NCBI GenBank assembly: GCA_000961765.1
Contig: LADT01000054.1
Span: 1-64,000 of the forward strand
Direction of reading: 5' to 3'
From: Clostridiaceae bacterium BRH_c20a
GTDB lineage: Bacteria; Bacillota; Peptococcia; Peptococcales; BICA1-8
DNA: 64,000 nt
Positions 16,696-24,942 of this stretch are shown one piece after another (position 1 is the stretch's first letter; each line of letters begins with the position of its first letter). The notes under the pieces were generated by a model. It was not told the origin of the DNA. It ran no database searches and saw only the letters and a program-made list of their open reading frames with translations. The translations under genes and the position numbers were made by a program.

Positions 16696-17419
16696 TCGCT
16701 CTCTCCTTTCTAGCATAAAGTAGGCCTAGAAATAACACAGACAAAATTGGGGAAAGGGCAACTAGTGCAACCATTCCAAAACCATCTAATAGAGGGTCTC
16801 TACCTTCAATAGCTGATGAAATTCCCACTACCATTGCCAAAATAAAAGTTGCTGTCATAGGTCCTGTAGCTACTCCTCCTGAATCAAAGGCCATAGCTAC
16901 AAATGTGCTTTTTGAGTAACGGGTTAATAAAAAGGCACATAAATAACCTGGGATAATAAAATACCATAATGGTATCCCATATATAACTCTAGCCATTGCT
17001 AAAGAAACAGCGAAAGCTACACCAATTGATAACGTATAGAGCATAATTTGTTGAGGGATATAACCACCGGAAACCTTTTCTATCTCATAGTTTAAAACTC
17101 TTACCGCAGGCTCTGCAAATGTAACTACAAAACCCAAGACAAACCCTATAGGTATTAGTACCCAATTATAAGATAAACTTCCCAGAACTGCCCCCATTTT
17201 TTCACCTATAGGCATAAAGCCAACATATACACCTTGCAAAAAGAGGGCTAACCCTATAAAAGTTAAAAGAAATCCTTTTGATATATTAAGGAGCTTTTTG
17301 TTTGAAAGCTTAAGGAAAAATATTTGGAAAATAATAAACAAAAGCATTAGTGGACTAAGAGCGGAAGCAACCTCGAATAGAATATGGCTAAATCCTGTGA
17401 ATACTTGTATATTTGTCAA
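16667..17419 (-). CDS. DUF1538 membrane protein, second subunit (UmpB-like)
   Basis: A 250-residue integral membrane protein with about seven hydrophobic helices. It carries the DUF1538 pattern (FLQGVYVGFMPIGE, VTFAEPAVRVL, FDSGGVATGPMTATFILA), homologous to its upstream neighbour. DUF1538 genes come in pairs next to a P-II gene. I recall such a pair (UmpAB) from Halomonas described as a two-component cation/proton antiporter; that assignment is from memory. The start is TTG at 17419, nine bases after GGGGTG, and its TTGA overlaps the stop of the first subunit, indicating translational coupling. The gene ends inside the P-II reading frame. Confidence 0.8.
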   Translation of the reverse strand: MTNIQVFTGFSHILFEVASALSPLMLLFIIFQIFFLKLSNKKLLNISKGFLLTFIGLALFLQGVYVGFMPIGEKMGAVLGSLSYNWVLIPIGFVLGFVVTFAEPAVRVLNYEIEKVSGGYIPQQIMLYTLSIGVAFAVSLAMARVIYGIPLWYFIIPGYLCAFLLTRYSKSTFVAMAFDSGGVATGPMTATFILAMVVGISSAIEGRDPLLDGFGMVALVALSPILSVLFLGLLYARKERANARTFNNKS

Positions 17420-18108
17420 CCGTATATCACCCCTAAGATGAGGACAGCTAGAACAGGTCCAATCGAGGCCAGTGCCACTAATCCGAAACCATCAGTTGTT
17501 GATGTTTTACCTCTTATAGTAGATGCCACCCCTACCCCCAAAGCAAGAATAAAGGGAACAGTCATCGGACCAGTGGTAACCCCACCTGCATCTAAGGAGA
17601 TAGGTAAAAATTTGCTTGGTGTAAATAAAGCTAACAGAAATATTAATCCATATCCCGCAAATAATAAATATATTATTGGTATATTTATTATTATTCTTAG
17701 CATTGCTAACCCTACAAATATAGCTACTCCCAGGGCAACGGAATATATAATAATATTTTTTGAGATTTCCCCGCCAGACACCAGGTCTACTTGAGTTGCT
17801 AGTACTCTTACATCTGGTTCAGCAACGGTTACAACAAGCCCTAATAAAAAGCCAAAGAAAATTACTATCCAGGCCTTCCCTGTTTTAGGTAAAGCGGACC
17901 CAATCATTTTACCTACTGGTAGCAATCCCATTTGCACACCAAGTAAAAAAAAGATTAGACCTAATGAAACAAAACATACACCTATTAGAAATTGAAGAAA
18001 ATCCTCTAAAGGAAGCCAGATTATAGTAAATTGTAAAAGAATTACGAATGATGTAACTGGCATAACTGCATAAAAAACCTCTTGTACCGTTTCTTTTAAA
18101 GTTGCCAT
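17416..18108 (-). CDS. DUF1538 membrane protein, first subunit (UmpA-like)
   Basis: A 230-residue integral membrane protein with six to seven hydrophobic helices and the family blocks GVQMGLLPVGKMIG, VTVAEPDVRVLA, SLDAGGVTTGPMTVPFILA and GLVALASIGPVLAV. It is the first gene of the three-gene minus-strand operon (A, B, P-II). The DSGG/DAGG-VTTGPMT motif shared by both subunits is a good candidate for the transport path. The ribosome binding site is AAAGGAGAG before ATG 18108. Together with trkH on the opposite strand it suggests a monovalent-cation theme (inference). Confidence 0.8.
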   Translation of the reverse strand: MATLKETVQEVFYAVMPVTSFVILLQFTIIWLPLEDFLQFLIGVCFVSLGLIFFLLGVQMGLLPVGKMIGSALPKTGKAWIVIFFGFLLGLVVTVAEPDVRVLATQVDLVSGGEISKNIIIYSVALGVAIFVGLAMLRIIINIPIIYLLFAGYGLIFLLALFTPSKFLPISLDAGGVTTGPMTVPFILALGVGVASTIRGKTSTTDGFGLVALASIGPVLAVLILGVIYG

Positions 18109-18371
18109 AAATCTCTCCTTTATAAAAATATTTATTTATTATAAGTTACCACCAATTATAACATTTGTTTTATTTTTGTGATATATCTGCTAAAAGGGGT
18201 AACGAAAGGAGCATAGGGACAATAATTATGTCTTGAAAAATTAGGATACCTAAGATATTATTGCCGTGTGGAGTTTTAACTTCGCTACTAATTTTTAGTA
18301 GACTGAATTACTTCTAGTGTTTCTTTAAAAAAATAACTTTTAATTACTATAATGATGTCAGTGAGGGCAAA

Positions 18372-19820
18372 ATGCAATTATTAATAATGCTTCCCTATAT
18401 GGGCATAGTTTTGATGATTTTAGGAGTTTCCATGGCATTGCCCATCTTTTGGGGCATATATTTTAATGAAAGTGAATGGGTGATGTTTTTATTATCCAGC
18501 ATAATTACTTTTTCTGTGGGACTTATTATGAATAAAGCTACTACAAGATTCAAAGAGGATTTGCGTCAGAGGCAAGCATTAATTTTAGTGACCCTAACCT
18601 GGATTGTAGCCTCTGTATTTAGTACCATTCCTTATCTTCTGACAAAGACCTTTGATACCTTTACCGATGCATTTTTTGAATCAATGGCAGGCTTTACAAC
18701 AACAGGCGCCAGTGTTATCCCAGATTTAGAGGTTCTTTCTTATACTGTTCTATTCTGGCGCAGTCTAACCCACTGGCTAGGAGGCATGGGGATTATCATC
18801 TTATTCATTGCCATCATGTCTACCTTGAAGATGGGTGGTACCCAATTATTTCGGGCAGAGATTCCGGGTAGTGTAGTGCAAAAGTTAAAACCTAGGATTA
18901 GTCAAACTGCTTTAATCTTGTGGTCCACATATGTCATTCTAACCTTTGTTTTAACGGCAATATTATGGGCCTTGGGGATGTCAATTTTTGATGCTATTAA
19001 CCATGCCTTCGGGACTATGGCAACAGCAGGGTGTTCAACTAAAAATGCCAGTTTAGGCTATTATAATGACCCAGGAATTTATTGGGCTGTTACTATTTTT
19101 ATGTTTTTGGCAGGTTCAAATTTTGCACTTTATTTTGTTGCATTAAAGGAAAAATCCTTACTCCATTTTTGGAAAAATGCCGAATTTCGCTTATATACAA
19201 AAATAGTTGTACTGTTTACTTTTATGATGACAACCAACCTATTATTTATTGAAAACAAATCGATAGCTGATGCATTAACCTTGTCTAGCTTTAAAGTCAT
19301 ATCTTCAATAACTACCACCGGTTTTACCATATATGATTATCAGGGGTGGACAGCTTTTCCCCAAACAATAATCATAGTCTTATTATTTGTGGGTGGCTGT
19401 AATGGCTCCACAAGTGGTTCTATCAAGGTTGGTCGATACCTTATTATGTTTAAACAGTGTATTGTTGAGCTTCAGCAAGCAGTTCATCCCAGAGCGATAA
19501 TAAACTTAAAATTAGATGGCAAACAGATCAATGATCAGCTAATAATTAATGTCTTAACGTATTTCTTCTTATATATATTTTTGATCTCTATGGGAACATT
19601 ATTTCTTACCTTTTTAGGTTTGGACTTGCTTAGTGCTTTTACTGCGGTTTTAGGAAGCATTAGTAATGGTGGCATAGGGCTAACTCAGCTGGCCTCGGGT
19701 CAATTTTTTACAGTATTTCCGACCTTAGGAAAGCATATTCTGGCCTTATTAATGCTTTTAGGACGACTGGAAATCTATACAGTTTTAATTTTATTCAGCC
19801 CCAGTTTCTGGAGAAAATAA
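18372..19820 (+). CDS. TrkH/KtrB-family potassium (or sodium) uptake channel subunit
   Basis: A 482-residue membrane protein with the four-fold M1-P-M2 layout of TrkH. The four selectivity-filter loops are readable: GFTTTGASV, MATAGCSTKNAS, SSITTTGFTIYD and GSISNGGIG; all keep the filter glycine. The block FWRSLTHWLGGMGIII after P1 is also typical. K+ uptake by such subunits needs a cytosolic TrkA/KtrA partner, and none is adjacent, so it must be encoded elsewhere. The start ATG 18372 follows GTGAGGG. The 18109-18371 gap contains a small CTACTAATTTTTAGTAG hairpin at 18292 and otherwise no recognised signal. Confidence 0.85.
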   Translation: MQLLIMLPYMGIVLMILGVSMALPIFWGIYFNESEWVMFLLSSIITFSVGLIMNKATTRFKEDLRQRQALILVTLTWIVASVFSTIPYLLTKTFDTFTDAFFESMAGFTTTGASVIPDLEVLSYTVLFWRSLTHWLGGMGIIILFIAIMSTLKMGGTQLFRAEIPGSVVQKLKPRISQTALILWSTYVILTFVLTAILWALGMSIFDAINHAFGTMATAGCSTKNASLGYYNDPGIYWAVTIFMFLAGSNFALYFVALKEKSLLHFWKNAEFRLYTKIVVLFTFMMTTNLLFIENKSIADALTLSSFKVISSITTTGFTIYDYQGWTAFPQTIIIVLLFVGGCNGSTSGSIKVGRYLIMFKQCIVELQQAVHPRAIINLKLDGKQINDQLIINVLTYFFLYIFLISMGTLFLTFLGLDLLSAFTAVLGSISNGGIGLTQLASGQFFTVFPTLGKHILALLMLLGRLEIYTVLILFSPSFWRK

Positions 19821-19830
19821 TTAAGGAATA

Positions 19831-19850
19831 TTGGTAATTTGAATTACCAA
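19831..19850. promoter_or_regulatory. Perfect palindrome before pabA
   Basis: TTGGTAATT-TG-AATTACCAA, a 20-bp palindrome between trkH and pabA, with a further half-site ATACCAAT at 19871. There is no T-run, so it reads as an operator rather than a terminator. The TTGGTnn-nnACCAA symmetry resembles GntR-family sites. Confidence 0.45.
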
Positions 19851-19934
19851 GTGGTTCCATTGAAAATGAAATACCAATAGGATATAAAAGAATAGTAGTT
19901 ACTGAAACCATATTTTTTAACCACGAGGTGGCAC

Positions 19935-20531
19935 ATGATATTAATGATAGACAATTACGATTCCTTTACCTATAACCTAGTTCAATATTTAGAATGTTTA
20001 CAAGAAGAGGTTTTAGTATATCGTAATAATAAGATATCTTTAAAAGAAATTGAAGAATTAAATCCCGCTGTTATTGTTCTTTCTCCTGGTCCCTGTACCC
20101 CTAATGAAGCAGGAGTAAGTAAAAGTATAGTTGAATATTTTAAAGGCAAGATACCCATACTTGGTATATGCTTGGGTCATCAAACAATTGGACAAGTCTT
20201 AGGAGCCCATATTAATAAAGCTTTAGAGCCTGTTCATGGTAAAGTACATGCTATCACCCATCATAATAGGGGTGTATTTGAGGGTTTGAAAAACCCTTTA
20301 AATGTTACTAGATATCATTCGCTAGTAATTGATAAGAGTACCTTACCAGATTGCTTGGAGATTACAGCGGAAACCTCTCAAGGGGAGATTATGGGAATAA
20401 GACATAAGGAATTTCTATTGGAGGGAGTACAGTTTCATCCAGAGGCTATTTTAACTGAAATGGGCTTAGAGCTCTTAGAAAATTTTTTGAAAAAAGCAAA
20501 AAAGTTTAAAACAGTAGGTGTAGAATGCTAA
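19935..20531 (+). CDS. pabA: Aminodeoxychorismate synthase glutamine amidotransferase subunit
   Basis: A 198-residue class I glutamine amidotransferase (PabA/TrpG). It begins MILMIDNYDSFTYNLVQYL, has the nucleophile in GICLGHQTIG (Cys79), and the His-Glu pair in VQFHPEAILTE. It releases ammonia from glutamine for the PabB reaction, and in some bacteria also serves anthranilate synthase. The ribosome binding site GAGGTGG is five bases upstream of the ATG. Its 3' end overlaps pabB by seven bases, indicating translational coupling. Confidence 0.9.
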   Translation: MILMIDNYDSFTYNLVQYLECLQEEVLVYRNNKISLKEIEELNPAVIVLSPGPCTPNEAGVSKSIVEYFKGKIPILGICLGHQTIGQVLGAHINKALEPVHGKVHAITHHNRGVFEGLKNPLNVTRYHSLVIDKSTLPDCLEITAETSQGEIMGIRHKEFLLEGVQFHPEAILTEMGLELLENFLKKAKKFKTVGVEC

Positions 20532-21898
20532 TACAAGAAATAAAAACATCCCTTAATAGCTTTGAAATATACTGCCTTTATAAGGATGAACCCTATAGCT
20601 TTTTTTTAGATAGCGGCATGGATCATCAGGGCTTGGGGAACTACTCTTTTATCGGAGCTAATCCTTTTTTGATTTTTAAGAGCAAGGCTGATTTAATTAA
20701 TATTGGGGAAAATGGAATTAACTCAACATTTAAGGGTAACCCCTTTACTAAATTGAAGGAGCTATTCGACAAGTACCAACGGGATTACCCTTCGGAGCTA
20801 CCCTTTTTGGGTGGAGCTGTTGGGTATTTAGCTTATGACCTATGTCATCATATCGAAGATTTACCAATTACTGCTGTAGATGATGTGGGTATTCCCGATT
20901 GTTACTTTGGTTTTTATGACGGGATAATTATAATTGACCACGTTCATAATAAGGTTTTTGCTGCTGCATTAGGTATAACCAGTGCTGCGGAAGAAAAAGT
21001 AGCTGCTATTAATAAGAGCTTAACCGAAGGAGAGAAGCAATGCCCAGTTAGCTCTTCAAAAGGGAAAAAAGGCCCGGCAGTTTTTGCCGGGAATTTTACT
21101 AAAAAAGATTATTTGAAAGCAGTCAATAAAATCAAGGAGTATATTAAGGCTGGCGATATTTACCAGGCTAATCTTACCCAGCGTTTTGAATGTCAACTGG
21201 AGGAAACGCCTTTAGAACTCTATGGAAAATTGAGGCAAATTAATCCTGCTCCTTTTGCCAGTTTTATAGATTTTGGAGATGGGCATATTGTGAGCAGTTC
21301 CCCAGAACGGTATATTAGAATAACCGGAAAAAATATTGAAACCAGACCCATTAAAGGGACAAGACCTAGAGGCAAGACTTTAGAAGAAGACCAGAAAAAT
21401 CGAGATGAGTTACTAGCAAGCGAAAAGGATAAGGCAGAGCTTTTAATGATTGTTGACTTAGAACGCAATGATTTAGGTAGGATTTGTAAGACCGGAACAG
21501 TAAAGGTTCCACAGCTTTTCCATCTTGAAAAATACCCCACAGTCTATCATTTAGTATCTACAGTAGTTGGTGAACTGAAGGATGAATGTGATGTGGTTGA
21601 TTGTATTCTAGCGTCCTTTCCTGGCGGATCAATAACAGGTGCTCCAAAAATCCGGGCAATGGAAATAATTGATGAGCTAGAACCTACCCAAAGAAATATA
21701 TATACTGGCTCTATTGGCTATATTGGTTTTAATGGCGATACCGATTTAAATATAGTGATTAGAACCATTGTTTGTAAAGATCAGAAAGCCTATTTTCAAG
21801 CAGGTGGTGGGATTGTCTGGGATTCCGATGCGGAAGAGGAATACCAGGAAAGCCTGGATAAGGCTAGGGCTATGATGAAGGCCCTAGGTAGTCCCTAA
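20525..21898 (+). CDS. pabB: Aminodeoxychorismate synthase component I
   Basis: A 457-residue chorismate-utilising enzyme of folate synthesis. It converts chorismate plus ammonia to 4-amino-4-deoxychorismate. Motifs: FLGGAVGYLAYDL (N-terminal half), AGDIYQANLTQRFE, SSPERYIRI, RPIKGTRPRG with Lys277, KDKAELLMIVDLERNDLG, and PGGSITGAPKIRAME. The PIKGT lysine is the PabB signature; anthranilate synthase (TrpE) has PxAGT at this site, which decides between the two. It overlaps pabA. The stop codon sits in the loop of a TAGTCCC-TAAA-GGGACTA hairpin that opens the hexamer array separating it from pabC. Confidence 0.9.
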   Translation: MLIQEIKTSLNSFEIYCLYKDEPYSFFLDSGMDHQGLGNYSFIGANPFLIFKSKADLINIGENGINSTFKGNPFTKLKELFDKYQRDYPSELPFLGGAVGYLAYDLCHHIEDLPITAVDDVGIPDCYFGFYDGIIIIDHVHNKVFAAALGITSAAEEKVAAINKSLTEGEKQCPVSSSKGKKGPAVFAGNFTKKDYLKAVNKIKEYIKAGDIYQANLTQRFECQLEETPLELYGKLRQINPAPFASFIDFGDGHIVSSSPERYIRITGKNIETRPIKGTRPRGKTLEEDQKNRDELLASEKDKAELLMIVDLERNDLGRICKTGTVKVPQLFHLEKYPTVYHLVSTVVGELKDECDVVDCILASFPGGSITGAPKIRAMEIIDELEPTQRNIYTGSIGYIGFNGDTDLNIVIRTIVCKDQKAYFQAGGGIVWDSDAEEEYQESLDKARAMMKALGSP

Positions 21899-21976
21899 AG
21901 GGACTAAGGTTGAGGTTGAGGCTAAGGTTGAGATTGAGATTGAGATTGAGATTGAGATTAAGATTAAGATTAAGAT
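21889..21976. repeat. Twelve-unit TRAGRY hexamer array between pabB and pabC
   Basis: After a TAGTCCCTAAAGGGACTA hairpin at 21889-21906, twelve consecutive hexamers run from 21905 to 21976: TAAGGT, TGAGGT, TGAGGC, TAAGGT, five TGAGAT, three TAAGAT. The array then breaks into TTCGCTTCGC and a last TAGATTAAGG. Confidence 0.85.
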
Positions 21977-22040
21977 TTCGCTTCGCTAGATTAAGGTATT
22001 TGGTAGCCTTTTGGGTTTCGAAAAAAATAATAGCATTGTT

Positions 22041-22091
22041 GGGGACATTCCTCTGACAGCAAAGCAATACTCATTAGAGGGGTGTGTCCCC
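22041..22091. repeat. GGGGACA imperfect inverted repeat before pabC
   Basis: GGGGACATTCCTCT at 22041 is answered by AGAGGGGTGTGTCCCC ending at 22091, with a 22-base loop. Placed within the pab operon, it could be a transcript-stability or attenuation hairpin or a mobile palindrome. Confidence 0.5.
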
Positions 22092-22142
22092 TTTCCACAA
22101 TAGAAACAAAACGGTGAGGTCGTTTTTTGAAAGGTGAAGATT

Positions 22143-22964
22143 ATGTATATCCACTTTAACGGTAAATTAGTAAATAAATCAGATACACATATTTTGCCCG
22201 GCAGTGAAGGGTTTTTGTATGGGTATGGTTTATTTGAAACAATTAAACTCTACCAAGGGGAGATTATTTTCTTTGCTGAGCATTTTGCAAGAATGGAGGA
22301 CGGCTGTAAAAAATTAGGTTTACAATTAGATAAAGGACCTGATGAGATACTTAATTATTGCTATGAACTAACTCAGGCAAATCAGCTTACAAATGGGGGA
22401 ATACGAGTTACCTTTGCAAAAAATAATCAGGAAACCTATCTAGTGATAACTACCAGAGCCAGCACCTATAGGGAGGAAGTATATCAGAAGGGCTTTAAAA
22501 TTTTATTTGCTAAGGCAAAAAGAAACCCCGAAGCATTATTAGTGGGAGTAAAGACAAATAATTATTTAGAAAACCTACTAACATTGAATGAAGCTAAACA
22601 AATGGGGTATGATGAGGCGGTTTTTTTAAATGTTTTTAATAAGGTTAGTGAGGGAGCAATTTCAAATTTGTTTTTTGTGAAAGATGGGGAAATTTTGACC
22701 CCCGCCCAAGAATGTGGTCTCTTGCCCGGTATTATAAGGAGCAAGGTCTTGGATATAGCAGATAAGCGTGGGATACCTCTAGAAACAGGGGAATTTACAA
22801 AAGAAGAATTATTGAATGCAGATGAAATATTTCTCACAAATTCCCTTTTAGATATTATGCCAGTTTCCAGCATAGAAACCAAGGCTTTGGATCTAAAGAG
22901 TAATCACGTAACCCAAAACCTGCAAACTGAATTGCAAAATTTGTATCGTAGGGAACGGTCTTGA
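22143..22964 (+). CDS. pabC: Aminodeoxychorismate lyase
   Basis: A 273-residue fold-type IV PLP enzyme. It turns aminodeoxychorismate into 4-aminobenzoate and pyruvate. Motifs are GFLYGYGLFETI near the start, the PLP lysine in GVKTNNYLENLL (Lys137), EAVFLN, SEGAISNLFFV and LLPGIIRSKVL. Branched-chain and D-amino-acid aminotransferases share this fold, but the position after pabA and pabB makes the lyase by far the best call. The start is ATG 22143 with AAGGTGA six bases upstream; a GTG at 22134 overlaps that site. The last codons (RRERS) and the stop come from a GGAACGGTC palindrome shared with the converging kinase gene. Confidence 0.85.
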   Translation: MYIHFNGKLVNKSDTHILPGSEGFLYGYGLFETIKLYQGEIIFFAEHFARMEDGCKKLGLQLDKGPDEILNYCYELTQANQLTNGGIRVTFAKNNQETYLVITTRASTYREEVYQKGFKILFAKAKRNPEALLVGVKTNNYLENLLTLNEAKQMGYDEAVFLNVFNKVSEGAISNLFFVKDGEILTPAQECGLLPGIIRSKVLDIADKRGIPLETGEFTKEELLNADEIFLTNSLLDIMPVSSIETKALDLKSNHVTQNLQTELQNLYRRERS

Positions 22965-23014
22965 CCGTTCCTTACGTTTTTGGGATTTGTAGGACGGTCA
23001 AGACCGTTCCCTAC
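22948..23014. repeat. Paired GGAACGGTC palindromes between convergent genes
   Basis: One palindrome (GTAGGGAACGGTC-TT-GACCGTTCCTTAC, 22948-22975) and a second, nearly inverted copy (GTAGGACGGTC-AA-GACCGTTCCCTAC, 22989-23014) are separated by a TTTTTGGG spacer. Each can fold alone, or pair with the other. Both neighbouring genes stop inside them. Confidence 0.75.
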
Positions 23015-24419
23015 AATTCAATGGAAAACGTAAATAAAAGGTTGTCCCATTTTCATTACTTATAAAGTTTAGCTTGGCATTGTGTCTTTCTGCGATGCTG
23101 TAACACATTGGTAATCCAAGACCAGTTCCATTTGCCTTAGTTGAAAAGAAAGGCATGCCAATTTGATCTTGGACATCTACAGGTATTCCTTGGCCTTGAT
23201 CAGAGACACTAAGAACCAGCCAATCACTATCAGCTTTAGTTGTAATAGTAATAATTCCTTTTGTGCCTGTTGCCTCCAGGGCATTCCTGGCTAAGTTTAA
23301 TAATAGCTGAATAATTTCGCTTTCATTAAGCAAAACCTGGGGGATATTATTTAGTTCAACGGCAATAGTTTTATCCTCTTTTACAGCCTGAATTTGCATC
23401 AGGGGAAGTATTTTTTTTATTATCTGGTTGAGGTTACCCGTTGTAAACTCAGTAGCCTTATCCCTAGATAAAGCAAGGTAGTCTGTGATTATTTGATTGG
23501 CTCTGTCCAGTTCATTGATCATTAAAGTAAATTGAGGAGAATATTGGGATATTTCCTCTTTGGCACTCAATAATTGGAGAAAGCCCCTCACTGTCTGCAG
23601 CGGGTTCCTTATTTCATGGGCAATACCGGCAGCCATTTGACCCACTAGCTTAAGGCGCTCCATATTAATTATTTCCTTCTTATACGTGACGGAATCGGTA
23701 ACATCAATGGCGACACCCAACAAACAGGGTCTCCCGTTAATTTCTATTATTTCCGAAGAAAGTAAAGCCTCCCGGCACTCTTTTGATTTTGTTTTGTATG
23801 CCATTGTGACCTCTCTAAGAGGAATGTTTTTAACAAACTGAATTTCGCTATCACCAGGGATGGAGGAACATACTAAGTCAAGCTCCTCTTTAGTTTTGCC
23901 TACTACTTCATTTATTGAATAACCTGTATATTTAGTAAAAGCATCATTAACAGTAATATATCTGCCGGTATCAAGGGAAACAATAGTCATAATAGCCGGG
24001 TTTTTTCTAAATGCCGCGGCAAAACGCTCTTCCGCTTTAACAAGTTCAATTTGAGTATACCTAAAGGCAGAAATATCTCTAAAAAAAACAATGCAATAGT
24101 CATTGATACGATCAATTGTTGCTCCAAAGTATCTCCCCGAGGTGGCACCAGTAAATTCCACATAAACCATTTTTTTATCCCCTTTAACTTTATGCAGGGC
24201 ATTATAAAATGGAGTATTCAGGTACTGGGGAGCAATTTCCCAGAAGGGCTTGCTCGTTAGATATTCCTTGGGATAGAGAAATAAGCTCTCAGCATGGTTA
24301 TTCATGTTAACTATATACCAATCATCATTAATTACTATACATGCCTCAGGGAAGATTTCCATGAGGCTATCTAGGGAAATGTTTTCTGCAGTTTTTGCCC
24401 AGGAATCAACAGGTTTCAT
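22998..24419 (-). CDS. PAS-domain sensor histidine kinase (sporulation-kinase-like)
   Basis: A 473-residue cytosolic kinase. It has a PAS domain at about 10-125, a second PAS at about 130-250 (TGYSINEVVGKTKEEL), a HisKA domain with phospho-acceptor block MAAGIAHEIRNPLQTV at about 265-285, and a HATPase domain with N box (LNLARNALEA), DQGQGIP, FFSTKANGTGLGLPM. There is no transmembrane segment. HisKA domains of the form GxAHEIRNPLQTVRGFLQL are found in phosphorelay kinases feeding Spo0F/Spo0A in spore-formers; that link is inference. No response regulator is adjacent. The gene ends in CRERS encoded by the palindrome repeat. Confidence 0.85.
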   Translation of the reverse strand: MKPVDSWAKTAENISLDSLMEIFPEACIVINDDWYIVNMNNHAESLFLYPKEYLTSKPFWEIAPQYLNTPFYNALHKVKGDKKMVYVEFTGATSGRYFGATIDRINDYCIVFFRDISAFRYTQIELVKAEERFAAAFRKNPAIMTIVSLDTGRYITVNDAFTKYTGYSINEVVGKTKEELDLVCSSIPGDSEIQFVKNIPLREVTMAYKTKSKECREALLSSEIIEINGRPCLLGVAIDVTDSVTYKKEIINMERLKLVGQMAAGIAHEIRNPLQTVRGFLQLLSAKEEISQYSPQFTLMINELDRANQIITDYLALSRDKATEFTTGNLNQIIKKILPLMQIQAVKEDKTIAVELNNIPQVLLNESEIIQLLLNLARNALEATGTKGIITITTKADSDWLVLSVSDQGQGIPVDVQDQIGMPFFSTKANGTGLGLPMCYSIAERHNAKLNFISNENGTTFYLRFPLNCRERS

Positions 24420-24666
24420 GGAAAATCATCTTCTTTCTTTGGATACATAAATATATTGTAGTATAAAGTCTTCTTAAAACATGTCGTATTTTGTAAGAAG
24501 GAAAATTATTTTAAAAGATGTGTGTATCAAAAGAGGCTAGTCCTATTAAAAAAAGGAGAAGAGTACTCCTCTTAATCTCATTTTAAGTTTTGTGCTTTCT
24601 ATTTTGTCAGGTAGAAATATAATAGAATTAGAAAGGATATTTTAATTATAATTAAGGAAGGTCTTG

Positions 24667-24861
24667 ATGATTATGGAAGAAAAATATATTTTAAAATGCA
24701 CACGCTGCTTATGCGGGCATTGGGAGATGAAGATAACCCATATCGATACCGATGGAAATTTATACTGCATAAGATGTGCGGCATATATGAAAAAAGTCGG
24801 TGGCTATGACTTAATTCCCTTTAATGCGGCAGATTTTATTTATAAGTTTTCAAAAGATTAA
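24667..24861 (+). CDS. Small zinc-ribbon protein
   Basis: A 64-residue peptide from ATG 24667, six bases after AAGGAAGG. Two cysteine pairs, KCTRCLCG and YCIRCAAY, are spaced like a treble-clef or zinc ribbon, with HIDTDGNLYC between them. I do not recognise a named family. It might bind nucleic acid or a protein partner. It lies 80 bases before an ABC ATPase gene that has its own candidate promoter. Confidence 0.6.
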   Translation: MIMEEKYILKCTRCLCGHWEMKITHIDTDGNLYCIRCAAYMKKVGGYDLIPFNAADFIYKFSKD

Positions 24862-24873
24862 TGGGAAAGGTCT

Positions 24874-24902
24874 TTTAAAAACTGCCGAGAGTGTTATATA
24901 AT
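24874..24902 (+). promoter_or_regulatory. Candidate promoter of the ABC ATPase gene
   Basis: TTTAAA at 24874-24879 and a consensus TATAAT at 24897-24902, 17 bases apart. The -35 box is weak. Confidence 0.35.
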
Positions 24903-24942
24903 AGAGGGAAACTAACATTGTGTTATAGAGGATGTGGCAATT

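Noticed and set aside
19915-19935. T-box-like AGGTGGCAC before pabA
   Set aside because: The surrounding specifier stem and the rest of the T-box consensus (GGTGGNACCGCG) are missing; GAGGTGG is simply the ribosome binding site.
21870-22067. ORF of alternating Leu-Asn on the minus strand
   Set aside because: It is the translation of the hexamer array between pabB and pabC.
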